A stretch of DNA of 64,000 nt, from NCBI RefSeq assembly GCF_012295575.1, contig NZ_CP051180.1, forward strand, positions 2,790,001-2,854,000, given 5' to 3'. The translations under genes were made by a program, and so were the position numbers. Below, piece after piece: positions 1 through 8,687 of this stretch. The DNA is from Ferrimonas lipolytica. GTDB lineage: Bacteria > Pseudomonadota > Gammaproteobacteria > Enterobacterales > Shewanellaceae. Below the pieces are notes generated by a model. The model was not told where the DNA came from. It was given only the letters and a program-made list of their open reading frames with translations, and ran no database searches. The first letter of the stretch is position 1; the number at the start of each line of letters is the position of its first letter.

Positions 1-8
1 ACTCTACT

Positions 9-1163
9 GTGCCAGCAACCAGCCCTGCCTCCATTGGCAAACGGTTGCACTCCATCGATGCCCTGCGCGGCCTAGTGATGCTGATTATGCTACTCGACCA
101 CGTGCGCGAGCGCTTTTTCTATCATCACGTTATCACCGATCCAATGACCATAGATCAGACCGATCCAGATCTGTTCTTCACCCGTTTGATTGCCCACCTT
201 TGTGCACCAGTATTTGTGCTACTGACCGGCATTTCAGCTTGGCTGTACGCCAATCCTGCCAACGGTCAACCCCGTGATGTACGGGCATTTTTGCTTAAGC
301 GCGGTGTGGTGCTCGTGCTTATTGAAGCGACCCTAATCAACTTCTCTTGGTTTGGTGCTTATGAAACCCTTTATCTACAGGTAATTTGGGCGATTGGCCT
401 GAGCATGATCGCACTGGCACTGCTCTCTTCACTGCCACTTAAAGTCATTGCTGCTCTAGGCTTGGCGATTGTTGCAGGCCATAACGCGCTTGAGCCAATT
501 CAGTTTGCGCCTGAGCAATGGGGTTACACAATTTGGACCATCCTCCACGATCGGGGCTTCATCCTTGATCAAGAGTGGCTGCGCATTAAAGCGTCTTACC
601 CAGTATTGCCTTGGATTGGGGTGATCTTAGTCGGCTTTGCGATGGGGCCGCTGTTTAGCCGTATGGTCGAAGCATCAAAGCGTCAACGCACATTATTGCA
701 ACTGAGCGCCGCTAGCTTAGCGTTACTAGCACTATTGCGTGGCAGCAACCTCTACGGCGAAACCGCGCCATGGCAGGTGCATAGCACCACCATTGAAACG
801 GTGATGTCATTCCTAAACTTTACCAAGTACCCGCCATCGCTCGACTTCATCTTATTGACGGTTGGCATCGCTTGTACTCTTTTGTGCCTGCTAGAGCGTT
901 ACCATCATCGCGCTACTGACTACCTCAGCACCTTCGGCTCAGCGCCGATGTTCTTCTACATCGTGCACCTGTATGTGCTGCTGATCGGCTATCGCATCAT
1001 GACGGCAATATTCGGCGCTAACCAAGGTGATATGTACGGTTTTGATTCATTATGGATGATTTGGGCGACTACGGCTTTGCTAGCCTTGGTGATGTACTGG
1101 CCAACCAAAGCGTTTGCTCGCTACAAACACAGCAGTAATAAGGCCTGGGTTAAGTACCTGTAA
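9..1163 (+). CDS. DUF1624/HGSNAT-like multi-pass membrane protein
   Basis: A 384-residue integral membrane protein. The N-terminal motif SIDALRGLVMLIMLLDHVRE is typical of the heparan-alpha-glucosaminide acetyltransferase-like (DUF1624) family, whose members are thought to move acyl groups across the inner membrane. About ten hydrophobic segments follow. The acceptor cannot be told from the sequence. The start shown is a GTG eight bases from the window edge, so the true start could lie outside. No operon partner is visible; the next gene is on the opposite strand. Confidence 0.75.
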   Translation: MPATSPASIGKRLHSIDALRGLVMLIMLLDHVRERFFYHHVITDPMTIDQTDPDLFFTRLIAHLCAPVFVLLTGISAWLYANPANGQPRDVRAFLLKRGVVLVLIEATLINFSWFGAYETLYLQVIWAIGLSMIALALLSSLPLKVIAALGLAIVAGHNALEPIQFAPEQWGYTIWTILHDRGFILDQEWLRIKASYPVLPWIGVILVGFAMGPLFSRMVEASKRQRTLLQLSAASLALLALLRGSNLYGETAPWQVHSTTIETVMSFLNFTKYPPSLDFILLTVGIACTLLCLLERYHHRATDYLSTFGSAPMFFYIVHLYVLLIGYRIMTAIFGANQGDMYGFDSLWMIWATTALLALVMYWPTKAFARYKHSSNKAWVKYL

Positions 1164-1251
1164 CCACAAAACCACCAGAGATAGGGTTGGCTTAGGCGAG
1201 TAACAACTCCCTAAGCCAGCCTAGGTGGGAACGAATAAGGCTCAGTAACTA

Positions 1252-1530
1252 TTAGTGGCTCACCCAACCCTGCTTTTTTCCGGCAAGCAGTTGATTGATG
1301 CAATCTAAAAAGCGTTCGGTCGCGGCGTCATTAGGGGACTTCAAGGTATAAGCGTTATGAAAACCAATGCTTAACTCAACCGCACCGTGACTTAACGAAA
1401 CGTTGTAACCATCGTTATCGCTATCTGCGACAAAGCCTTCAAACTTATAGCCCTGCGGGCAAACCTCACCATTTTCGATTACCAATTGCACCGCATGCAA
1501 TGCGGGTGCGACATCAATTCGTTCACTCAT
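1252..1530 (-). CDS. small hypothetical protein, 92 aa
   Basis: I do not recognise this protein. It is short, acidic in its N-terminal half, has no signal peptide or membrane segment, and ends in a basic KKQGWVSH tail. The start was set at the ATG at 1530 because an AGGAG ribosome site lies seven bases before it; a GTG two codons upstream would be too close to that site. It lies alone between a membrane protein and a convergently oriented gap. Confidence 0.6.
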   Translation of the reverse strand: MSERIDVAPALHAVQLVIENGEVCPQGYKFEGFVADSDNDGYNVSLSHGAVELSIGFHNAYTLKSPNDAATERFLDCINQLLAGKKQGWVSH

Positions 1531-1660
1531 GGTCACGCTCCTGCTGGATTAACTGTTATTAATCTAAACACAGCATAGCAATGAATAAGTTGATCTAGGT
1601 GAAAGAGCAACGCTCTACCGACCGGCAGAGCATTCAAATAAATTGAATCAGCAATGACAC

Positions 1661-2047
1661 TTAGGCAGCTTGAGTACCAAAGCGCTGATCGAGATAGGTA
1701 ATAATGTCGTTAGATTCATACATCCAACGCACCTCACCCTGCTCCTCAATGCGCAAGCAAGGCACTGTTAACTTGCCACCTTGCTGAGCTAATTCATCGC
1801 GATAAGGGCTACCCACTTGGGTGCTACGCAAGGTAACTGGCAGATTTAATCGATGCATCGCCCGACGAGTTTTGACGCAAAATGGACAAGCAGGCAGCTG
1901 ATATAAACTTAACCCTTCGATCTGTTGCTCAACCAGAGACTGTTTATCAGCAGTACGTTGCATCGGCTTGGGCCGAGACAGCTTATCGCCAATAACAATC
2001 AAACCACCTAATCCTTGTCGTAGTCCTTTAATAAGCAGTTTTTTCAC
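1661..2047 (-). CDS. glutaredoxin/GST N-terminal domain protein
   Basis: A 128-residue protein with a thioredoxin-fold, glutathione S-transferase N-terminal type domain from about residue 48. The redox motif CPFC is followed by the cis-proline motif TVPCL and by YESNDIITYLDQRFG, the pattern of glutathione-binding glutaredoxin-like proteins. About 45 residues precede the domain and begin with a basic, partly hydrophobic stretch that may be a membrane anchor. A role in thiol-disulphide exchange is inferred from the family; the substrate is unknown. Confidence 0.75.
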   Translation of the reverse strand: MKKLLIKGLRQGLGGLIVIGDKLSRPKPMQRTADKQSLVEQQIEGLSLYQLPACPFCVKTRRAMHRLNLPVTLRSTQVGSPYRDELAQQGGKLTVPCLRIEEQGEVRWMYESNDIITYLDQRFGTQAA

Positions 2048-2227
2048 GGTAATTCCCTAAGCATTAATCAAGTAGCCGCATTATAACAACATCACACTAA
2101 AGTGAAATTATTGCAGCAGATCACTGTAATGGTTAAGTGCGATAAAAGCCCCCTGCCTGACTGTTGGTTTGACCCAGCCTCGGCTGCACGCCAAACTGAC
2201 CAATCAATTTGGTAACTCAGACCTTTT

Positions 2228-4138
2228 ATGCCTCACTCCCTGTTGCAGCAACACTTTGGCTTTAGCGAATTTCGTCCTGGCCAACAACAAACCATTGAGC
2301 ATCTACTAGCCGGCCGCAGTGCCGCCGCTATCTTTCCTACCGGCTCAGGCAAATCACTGTGTTACCAATTACCGGCGTTGGCGCTGCCAAACCTCACCTT
2401 GGTGATCTCGCCATTACTGGCGTTGATGCAAGATCAGTTGGCCTTTTTGCACAGCAAAGGGATCCCTGCCGCCACCATCGACTCAACCCAAAGCTACGAA
2501 CAGAGCCAGCAGGTGATGCGTCAGGTACGTGACGGCGAGATTAAAATCTTGATGATCTCGGTCGAGCGGCTCAAGAACGAACGTTTTCGTAATTTCATCG
2601 GCCAGATCCCAATCAGCTTATTGGTGGTCGACGAAGCGCACTGCATCTCCGAATGGGGCCATAACTTCCGTCCCGACTATCTCAAGCTGCCGCACTACCG
2701 CCAAAGCCTTAATATCGAGCGAGTATTACTGCTTACAGCTACTGCTACGCCACAGGTAATTGACGATATGGCGGCCAAGTTCGCCATTGACCCCAGCTGC
2801 ATCACCGCTACCGGCTTTTATCGCTGTAACCTCGATTTAGGTGTTGAAGCGGTTAGCCCTGAGCAGCGTCTTCCGTACCTGCAACAGCATCTAGATAGCC
2901 GCCGAGAACAACCGGCAATCGTCTACGTTACGCAGCAACAAAGTGCTGAACAGGTTGCCACTGCACTTAAACAAACCGGCCACCATGTTGCCGCTTACCA
3001 TGCGGGGCTAGAACACCCGCTGCGAATGCGTATTCAGCAACAATTTATGGCCGGCGAGCTGGCGGTTATTGTGGCAACTATTGCCTTTGGTATGGGGGTC
3101 GATAAGGCAGATATTCGCCACGTTATCCATTACGATCTGCCCAAGTCGATAGAAAACTACAGCCAAGAGATCGGCCGCGCTGGCCGTGATGGTCAACGTT
3201 CAGAGTGCCTAGTGCTGGCCAACCAAGCCAACCGCTCAGTACTGGAAAACTTTATCTACGGCGATACTCCAGAACAAGACAGCATTGCTCGGGTCCTCAC
3301 CGAGGTAAGCCAAGCTGGGCCGCAATGGGAGCTGATGGCCAACCAACTTTCCGCTAGCAGCAACGTTCGGCCACTGCCACTGCGCACCCTGTTGGTGTAC
3401 CTCGAGATGGCGGGGCTGATCGAATCAAAATACAGCTATTATGCCGAAGTGAAGTTCAAGCTTAAGGTTACTGAAACCGAGCTAGCCAACCGTTTCCAAG
3501 GCGAGCGCAAACACTTTGTCGAAGCGCTGTTCGCCAGCTGCCAAAAAGCACGGATCTGGTGGCAGGTCGACTTCGAGGCGCTGTACCAAGGTTACGGCGC
3601 TGAGCGCAGTCGTGCCCTAACCGCATTGGATTACTTTGAACAACAAGGCTTGATCGAACTGCAAACCAAACAGATGACCGAGGTTTATCAAGTACAACAA
3701 CCTCTGCCACCACTTGAGCCTGTATTGCAACAACTGGTGCAGCAGTTTGCCAGTAAGGAGCACAGCGAGGTGGGGCGGATTGAACAGATGCTCGCCTTGT
3801 TGCAGACCCCAGAGTGTTTGAGCCACGCCTTAGCCGACTACTTTGGCGATAGTGCCGCGCCGCAGCAGTGTGGCCACTGCTCTGCGTGTCGCGGCGACGT
3901 TGCCACCTTGGCTGCTGTAGCCACACCGCCAATGGCAAGCCCCGAGCAGATAGCCCAATGGTTGGCACCACTACAGCAGGCATTAGTGCAACACGGCTGG
4001 GCTTATACCCCGCGTATCGGAGCTCGCTTTCTTACCGGCTTGCCAAGCCCATGGTTAACCAAGGTTAAGGCACGTCAAATGCCAGGCTACGGCCAACAGG
4101 AGCAGCAACCGTTCGCCCAACTCGAAGCGCAGTGTTAA
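2228..4138 (+). CDS. recQ: RecQ-family ATP-dependent DNA helicase
   Basis: A 636-residue superfamily 2 helicase that unwinds DNA 3' to 5' in recombination and repair. Walker A FPTGSGKS lies near residue 36, the DEAH box with CISEWGHNFRP near 134, and motif VI QEIGRAGRDG near 313. Cysteines in PECLSHALADYF and QQCGHCSAC near residues 527-555 form the RecQ zinc site. I do not see a clear HRDC domain; instead there are about 80 residues containing TPRIGARFLTGLPSPW. This is a RecQ paralogue class rather than certainly the canonical gene. Its last 135 bases are duplicated downstream in broken form. Confidence 0.88.
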   Translation: MPHSLLQQHFGFSEFRPGQQQTIEHLLAGRSAAAIFPTGSGKSLCYQLPALALPNLTLVISPLLALMQDQLAFLHSKGIPAATIDSTQSYEQSQQVMRQVRDGEIKILMISVERLKNERFRNFIGQIPISLLVVDEAHCISEWGHNFRPDYLKLPHYRQSLNIERVLLLTATATPQVIDDMAAKFAIDPSCITATGFYRCNLDLGVEAVSPEQRLPYLQQHLDSRREQPAIVYVTQQQSAEQVATALKQTGHHVAAYHAGLEHPLRMRIQQQFMAGELAVIVATIAFGMGVDKADIRHVIHYDLPKSIENYSQEIGRAGRDGQRSECLVLANQANRSVLENFIYGDTPEQDSIARVLTEVSQAGPQWELMANQLSASSNVRPLPLRTLLVYLEMAGLIESKYSYYAEVKFKLKVTETELANRFQGERKHFVEALFASCQKARIWWQVDFEALYQGYGAERSRALTALDYFEQQGLIELQTKQMTEVYQVQQPLPPLEPVLQQLVQQFASKEHSEVGRIEQMLALLQTPECLSHALADYFGDSAAPQQCGHCSACRGDVATLAAVATPPMASPEQIAQWLAPLQQALVQHGWAYTPRIGARFLTGLPSPWLTKVKARQMPGYGQQEQQPFAQLEAQC

Positions 4139-4140
4139 TG

Positions 4141-4573
4141 CTCTCGTAGGGGCGCACACGTGCGACCGTTCCCATAAGTTAATGCCCTCGTAGAGGCGCA
4201 CGCGTGCGACCGTTCCCATAAGTTAATGTCCTCGTAGGGGCGCACACGTGCGACCGTTCCCATAAGTTAATGCTCTCGTAGGGGCGCACGCGTGCGACCG
4301 TTCCCATAAGTTAATGCTCTCGTAGGGGCGCACACGTGCGACCGTTCCCATAAGTTAATGCTCTCGTAGGGGCGCACGCGTGCGACCGTTCCCATAAGTT
4401 AATGTCCTCGTAGGGGCGCACACGTGCGACCGTTCCCATAAGTTAATGTCCTCGTAGGGGCGCACACGTGCGACCGTTCCCATAAGTTAATGCCCTCGTA
4501 AAGGCGCACACGTGCGACCGTTCCCATAAGTTAATGCCCTCGTAGGGGCGCACACGTGCGACCGTTCCCATAA
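4141..4573 (+). repeat. 44-bp tandem repeat array, 10 units
   Basis: Ten head-to-tail units start at 4141, 4185, 4229 and so on every 44 bases, directly after the recQ stop codon. Each unit has CTCGTAGGGGCGCAC followed by a palindromic core (CGCACGCGTGCG in perfect units, CGCACACGTGCG in others) and CGACCGTTCCCATAAGTTAATG. The units differ at only a few positions, which suggests recent amplification. No variable spacers exist, so this is not a CRISPR. The core resembles REP-type palindromes. Confidence 0.95.
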
Positions 4574-4634
4574 AACTAATTTTTGGGCAATCGGTCACTC
4601 TCGAGTGCCCCTACTCAAATACTGGGTTTAGTAT
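4574..4634. repeat. REP-like unit, copy 1 of duplicated tail
   Basis: This stretch contains CGGTCACTCTCGAGTGCCCC, the same REP-like palindrome family as the adjacent array but in the reverse orientation. The whole block recurs almost unchanged at 4936-4999, after the second array. Confidence 0.8.
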
Positions 4635-4682
4635 GCCAGCTTGAGCCGGTGTTAGAGCACCAAGTACAGCCTCTGCGAGGCA

Positions 4683-4812
4683 GGGGCTATACCCCTCGGA
4701 TTGGTGCCCACTTTCTTACCGGCTTGCCAAGCCCATGGTTAAGGCACGCCAAATGCCAGACTACGGCCAACAGGAGCAGCAACCGTTCGCCCAACTCGAA
4801 GCGCAGTGTTAA
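4683..4812 (+). pseudogene. duplicated 3' fragment of recQ
   Basis: About 130 bases match the last 135 bases of recQ (4003-4138), including the stop codon. The copy encodes TPRIGAHFLTGLPSPW, then loses 10 bases: recQ has two GGTTAA motifs 10 bases apart here and the copy has one, as expected from slippage between short direct repeats. The frame is broken and there is no helicase domain, so this is debris. It is followed by another repeat array, as the true recQ end is. Confidence 0.9.
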
Positions 4813-4814
4813 TG

Positions 4815-4935
4815 CTCTCGTAGGGGCGCACACGTGCGACCGTTCCCATAAGTTAATGCTCTCGCAGGGGCGCACGCGTGCGACCGTTCCCATAAGTTAA
4901 TGCCCTCGCAGGGGCGCACACGTGCGACCGTTCCA
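4815..4935 (+). repeat. second 44-bp tandem array, 3 units
   Basis: Three units of the same 44-bp repeat begin at 4815, 4859 and 4903; the last lacks one C. The array sits after the duplicated recQ fragment exactly as the ten-unit array sits after the intact gene. Confidence 0.92.
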
Positions 4936-4999
4936 TAAAACTAATTTTTGGGCATTCGGTCACTCTCGAGTGCCCCTACTCAAATACTGGGTTTAGTAT
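4936..4999. repeat. REP-like unit, copy 2 of duplicated tail
   Basis: Nearly identical to 4574-4634, with one clear substitution (GGGCATTCGG for GGGCAATCGG). It marks the right end of the segmental duplication. Confidence 0.8.
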
Positions 5000-5085
5000 G
5001 GCAACTCGAAAGTGTTGCTATTTAATCCAACACGCTGGCGTATATTTAAGTACAATTGCGCCGAATTTATCATTTTGGAACCAAC

Positions 5086-5565
5086 ATGCTGCTGCAAAAC
5101 GACCTACTGCGCCAACTGCGCTACGCCCTCAAATTCAACAATCCAGATGTGATCGAAGTGTTTGGGTTGATGAACTACACCATCACCAAGGAAGAGTTAG
5201 ACCACTTGTTGAAGAAAGAGGACGAACAAGGATTCGTTGCATGTCGCGACCGCACCCTCTCTGCTTTCTTAGATGGCTTGATCATTAAGTACCGTGGTGT
5301 CCAAGAGGGTCGTGAACCTACCCTGCTGCGTGGTAAGCAGCGGATTTCCAATAACGACATACTGCGTAAACTGCGCATTGCTCTGCAGTTGAAAGATACC
5401 GATATCATTGAGATCTTAGCGCTGTCTGACTTCCGCATCACCAAATCAGAGCTGTCAGCGATGTTCCGCGCTACCGATCACCGCAACTACCAAGAGTGTG
5501 GCGATCAGGTACTGCGCTACTTCGTCCGTGGTTTGGGTAAGCGTAACCGCCCAGATCAGAAATAA
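5086..5565 (+). CDS. DUF1456 family protein (YehS-like)
   Basis: A 159-residue soluble protein made of two similar halves. Each starts with an N-D-I/L-L-R-x-L-R motif (NDLLRQLRYALK, NDILRKLRIALQ) and contains an acidic helix, and the end is CGDQVLRYFVRGL. This matches E. coli YehS and the DUF1456 family in length and pattern. Function is unknown. The ATG at 5086 was chosen because the family starts at M-L-x-N-D; a TTG ten codons upstream is also open. Confidence 0.85.
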   Translation: MLLQNDLLRQLRYALKFNNPDVIEVFGLMNYTITKEELDHLLKKEDEQGFVACRDRTLSAFLDGLIIKYRGVQEGREPTLLRGKQRISNNDILRKLRIALQLKDTDIIEILALSDFRITKSELSAMFRATDHRNYQECGDQVLRYFVRGLGKRNRPDQK

Positions 5566-5589
5566 CGTCGAAGACATTACTTTTGAAAT

Positions 5590-5619
5590 AACAATGGCAG
5601 CCCTTAGGCTGCCATTGTT
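5590..5619. terminator. 13-bp hairpin after DUF1456 gene
   Basis: AACAATGGCAGCC and GGCTGCCATTGTT pair perfectly around a CTTA loop. The following bases are only moderately T-rich, so termination is plausible but not certain. Confidence 0.6.
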
Positions 5620-5712
5620 GGTTTGGAGCCATTGGCATAAATCCCCCACCACCCCCTGACTCATGAACGAGTGCGCAAATCATTGCTGAACACGGCTGCG
5701 CCCGATAATCGG

Positions 5713-8310
5713 TTACAACATCACCGTTGCTACTCGGCCTTGTTGCACCACCGCTTGCCGTTGTTGATGCGCATCGCAGCGCTGCTGCAGTTCCATTGAA
5801 CAGACACCACAGCCACCGCCAGCACCGCAAGCTTGGGTGATCTTTTCCGCTGTATTCGCTCCATCTTCTATCGCCTTATCAACCTGCGATTCAGTAAGCC
5901 CGACGCAGGCACAAAGCAACTGTTCATCACGGCCAACTAACAGCCGTTGCAATAGATGGGCCGACAGTCGCTGCCCCAACACCTCTTGCCAACCGTCCCC
6001 CGCCAATTGGCCGTGCTGCGGGCTGAGTTGCAGAGCTGCACTTAACTGCTCCCCTTGCTGCATCAGCACACTGCTTAACCCATTACCCTGCTGATCAACC
6101 CACACTCGCCCTAATTGCGGCAGGGTGATTAACCACTGGCGCCAACACTCTGGGTCAGTATCGGTCGCAAACCACCAAATGGTGCCTTCATCCACTTTTT
6201 GCTTGGTCCAAAATCGCATTAACGCTAGTGATGGCGCGATCTCGGTAGGCAATAACAATTGTCCCCACCACATGACAGTTTGAGCCTTTGCCTCAACCCT
6301 CGCCCCTTTAAATCCCGGCTGTTGCGAGATGGGATCATACTGGCTATCAATGAGTCGATTAACGCTACCAGCGCTGCTGTTGTTATCACTCCAATGGATA
6401 GGCATAAACAACTCTCCTCGACGCTGACTTTGGCTTATTGTTATTGGTGCTAGGATATCGGACCCCAACTGCAGTAAATCGTTACTGCGGGCCCCGAGTG
6501 CGGCGGCATCATCTGGGTGGATGCTGATTTGCGGATAGGGACGATGGCGGCCAAGAGTCGTGGCTAGGCCGGTACGAGTCATGGTGTGCCACTGATCGCG
6601 GTTGCGACCGCTGTTAACAATAAAGTTGCCCTGCCCTAGTCGTGGCTGGGGATGATCTATCACTATTTTGCCAGCGCCGCTTGAGCTGAAGAGCCGTTGT
6701 GGTTGCAGTTGCAACGGTTTGCCTGCAGGCTGGGGCCACTGCAGTGGTCCCATCTGTTGATATTGATGGTCAGAAAACTGTGCTAACGCCGAGATATCAA
6801 ATGGGCCGCCGTTAATTGCTGATAATGTCGCGTGTTCTCGAAAGATTTCCGCTTCATTGCGGTAGTCAAAACCCGAAGCAAACCCCATTGCCTTAGCAAC
6901 CTGACACAGCGCCCACCAGTCGCTTTGTGCTCTCCCTTGCGCCGCGACGAATGAACGCTGGCGTGAGATGCGGCGCTCGGAATTGGTAACCGTGCCCTGT
7001 TTCTCCCCCCAACCTTTGGCCGGTAACAACACATCGGCATAGCGTTGAGTATCCGTTCCAATAACACAATCACTCACTACCACCGTTGGACAGGTTTGCA
7101 GTGCTCGTCGCACCAATTCAGTATCCGGCAAACTCACCATCGGGTTGGTGCCGAGTATCCACACCACCTTTATCTTGCCTGCCGCCATCGCTTCAAACAT
7201 CGGCACTGCAGTAAGTCCTGCCCTGGTTGCAATATTGTCGCTGCCCCACAACGCTGCCACCGCATCACGCTTATCGCTATCAGCAAAGTCGACATGGCCA
7301 GCTAAGCTAGTCGCTAAGCCGCCAACCTCACGCCCGCCCATCGCATTAGGTTGGCCGGTGATCGAAAAAGGGCCCATGCCCGGCTTACCTATTCGCCCAG
7401 TAAGCAGATGACAATTTATAATGGCATTACCCTGCCCAACGCCATTAACCGACTGATTTATCCCCATGGAAAAGCCTGTGACGGTTTTATCGGTTTCCTT
7501 AAACCATTGGAAAAATGTGGTTAACGACTCCAGTGGCAGCTGAGTTATCTCAGCGGTTTTATCAATGCTGTAGTCGTTCAATTGGGCCAGAGAAAGCTGA
7601 GCTAAGGCTTGCTGAGTGCAAGCGGCATTGCGGCTGAGGTAACGCAGTAAGCCGTGAAACAAGGCCAAATCCGTGCCCGGCTGCAGTGGCAGGTGCAGAT
7701 CTGCACCTGCAGCGGTCGCGGTTCGGCGAGGATCGATCACCACCAGCTTCATCTGCGGTCGCTTAGCTTTAGCGGCCATCATTCGCTGGAACAATACCGG
7801 CTGACACCACGCTAAATTGCTCCCTACCAGCACCACTAAATCCGCCTGTTCGAAGTCTTGATAACAGCCCGGCACCGTATCGCTGCCAAAGGCACGCTTA
7901 TGGGCGGCAACAGCCGAGGACATGCACAGGCGAGAGTTAGTATCGACATTTGCACTGCCAATAAAGCCCTTCATCAACTTATTGGCCACGTAGTAATCTT
8001 CAGTTAGTAGCTGCCCAGAGAGATAAAACGCCACCGAGTCAGGGCCATAGCGGTCAATAGCTTGGCGAAAACGACTGGCGATGTGAGCCGTTGCTCGGCT
8101 CCAACTTTCCGGCTTGCCATCAATGTGGGGCTGCAACAACCGCCCAGCTGGGCTCAGGGTTTGCGCCAGCTGCATCCCTTTACCACAAAGTCGCCCGTAA
8201 TTGGCTGGGTGGTTAGGGTCGCCTTCAACCTGAATAGCATCACCATTGGCCGTCACTGCGACGCCACAACCAACACCGCAATAGGGGCAAGTGGTTAGAA
8301 CTTTGCTCAT
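5713..8310 (-). CDS. nasA: assimilatory nitrate reductase catalytic subunit
   Basis: An 865-residue cytoplasmic molybdopterin enzyme that reduces nitrate to nitrite. The N-terminus carries the 4Fe-4S site CPYCGVGC with a fourth cysteine in GRLCGKG. The molybdopterin oxidoreductase body follows, then a dinucleotide-binding domain and a C-terminal BFD-like 2Fe-2S domain (LLCACVGLTESQV, CGAGGGCGVC). The C-terminal BFD domain is typical of NasA that takes electrons from a NADH-linked partner. It is divergent from cobA-nirBD, which processes its product. No nitrate transporter gene is visible beside it. Confidence 0.93.
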   Translation of the reverse strand: MSKVLTTCPYCGVGCGVAVTANGDAIQVEGDPNHPANYGRLCGKGMQLAQTLSPAGRLLQPHIDGKPESWSRATAHIASRFRQAIDRYGPDSVAFYLSGQLLTEDYYVANKLMKGFIGSANVDTNSRLCMSSAVAAHKRAFGSDTVPGCYQDFEQADLVVLVGSNLAWCQPVLFQRMMAAKAKRPQMKLVVIDPRRTATAAGADLHLPLQPGTDLALFHGLLRYLSRNAACTQQALAQLSLAQLNDYSIDKTAEITQLPLESLTTFFQWFKETDKTVTGFSMGINQSVNGVGQGNAIINCHLLTGRIGKPGMGPFSITGQPNAMGGREVGGLATSLAGHVDFADSDKRDAVAALWGSDNIATRAGLTAVPMFEAMAAGKIKVVWILGTNPMVSLPDTELVRRALQTCPTVVVSDCVIGTDTQRYADVLLPAKGWGEKQGTVTNSERRISRQRSFVAAQGRAQSDWWALCQVAKAMGFASGFDYRNEAEIFREHATLSAINGGPFDISALAQFSDHQYQQMGPLQWPQPAGKPLQLQPQRLFSSSGAGKIVIDHPQPRLGQGNFIVNSGRNRDQWHTMTRTGLATTLGRHRPYPQISIHPDDAAALGARSNDLLQLGSDILAPITISQSQRRGELFMPIHWSDNNSSAGSVNRLIDSQYDPISQQPGFKGARVEAKAQTVMWWGQLLLPTEIAPSLALMRFWTKQKVDEGTIWWFATDTDPECWRQWLITLPQLGRVWVDQQGNGLSSVLMQQGEQLSAALQLSPQHGQLAGDGWQEVLGQRLSAHLLQRLLVGRDEQLLCACVGLTESQVDKAIEDGANTAEKITQACGAGGGCGVCSMELQQRCDAHQQRQAVVQQGRVATVML

Positions 8311-8350
8311 TGAAACCCATCCAGTCTTTACTCAGCATAATTGCAGTGTT

Positions 8351-8365
8351 GCAACAACAAGGCCA
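8351..8365 (-). promoter_or_regulatory. candidate sigma-54 promoter for nasA
   Basis: On the minus strand TGGCCTTGTTGTTGC has the GG-N10-GC core of a -24/-12 promoter. It departs from the consensus TGGCAC-N5-TTGC at several -24 flanking positions. It lies about 40 bases before the nasA start. Confidence 0.45.
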
Positions 8366-8452
8366 ATCCATCATCCCCCTCCCCCTCCAACACAAAACAA
8401 AATTTAGTCAATTAATTCAATTGATTAACTTTATTGATGATGGCTTGCTCCC

Positions 8453-8496
8453 GCCCCAAAACAACCATCATTGAATTTAACTCACGTTTTTGGGGC
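8453..8496. promoter_or_regulatory. inverted repeat between nasA and cobA
   Basis: GCCCCAAAA and TTTTTGGGGC form a 9-bp inverted repeat around a 24-base centre. No T-run follows, so it is probably not a terminator; it could be a protein-binding site. Confidence 0.4.
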
Positions 8497-8515
8497 AGTT
8501 GCCGCTTTGCTTTGG

Positions 8516-8532
8516 TGCACTAACTTGTGTCA
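8516..8532. promoter_or_regulatory. candidate NtrC binding site
   Basis: TGCACTAACTTGTGTCA matches the enteric NtrC palindrome TGCACYA-N3-TGGTGCA at all but three defined positions. It lies about 100 bases upstream of the cobA sigma-54 promoter and 150 upstream of the nasA one, a normal enhancer distance for both. Confidence 0.55.
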
Positions 8533-8628
8533 CTGCGGTTAGTCACTGCCATAACTAACGCCACTCATAGATTTCAAATGCATGTTTTTATTAAATAAAA
8601 AAAGAAAGGCATAGGGCTAATCACCGAT

Positions 8629-8643
8629 TGGCACCGCTCTTGC
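8629..8643 (+). promoter_or_regulatory. sigma-54 promoter for cobA-nirBD
   Basis: TGGCACCGCTCTTGC fits the -24/-12 consensus TGGCACG-N4-TTGC at all but one position, with GG at 8630-8631 and GC at 8642-8643 exactly ten bases apart. Transcription would begin near 8655, about 33 bases before the cobA ATG. Confidence 0.7.
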
Positions 8644-8687
8644 GAACGCCACTGACACTATCGTTCGGCAGCTGCAGGGAGATTGCC

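Noticed and set aside
4583-4900. 105-residue protein in the recQ duplicate
   Set aside because: It runs across a recQ fragment and the repeat array in an artificial frame, with no domain.
4141-4935. CRISPR array
   Set aside because: The 44-bp units are contiguous, with no variable spacers, no leader and no cas genes nearby.
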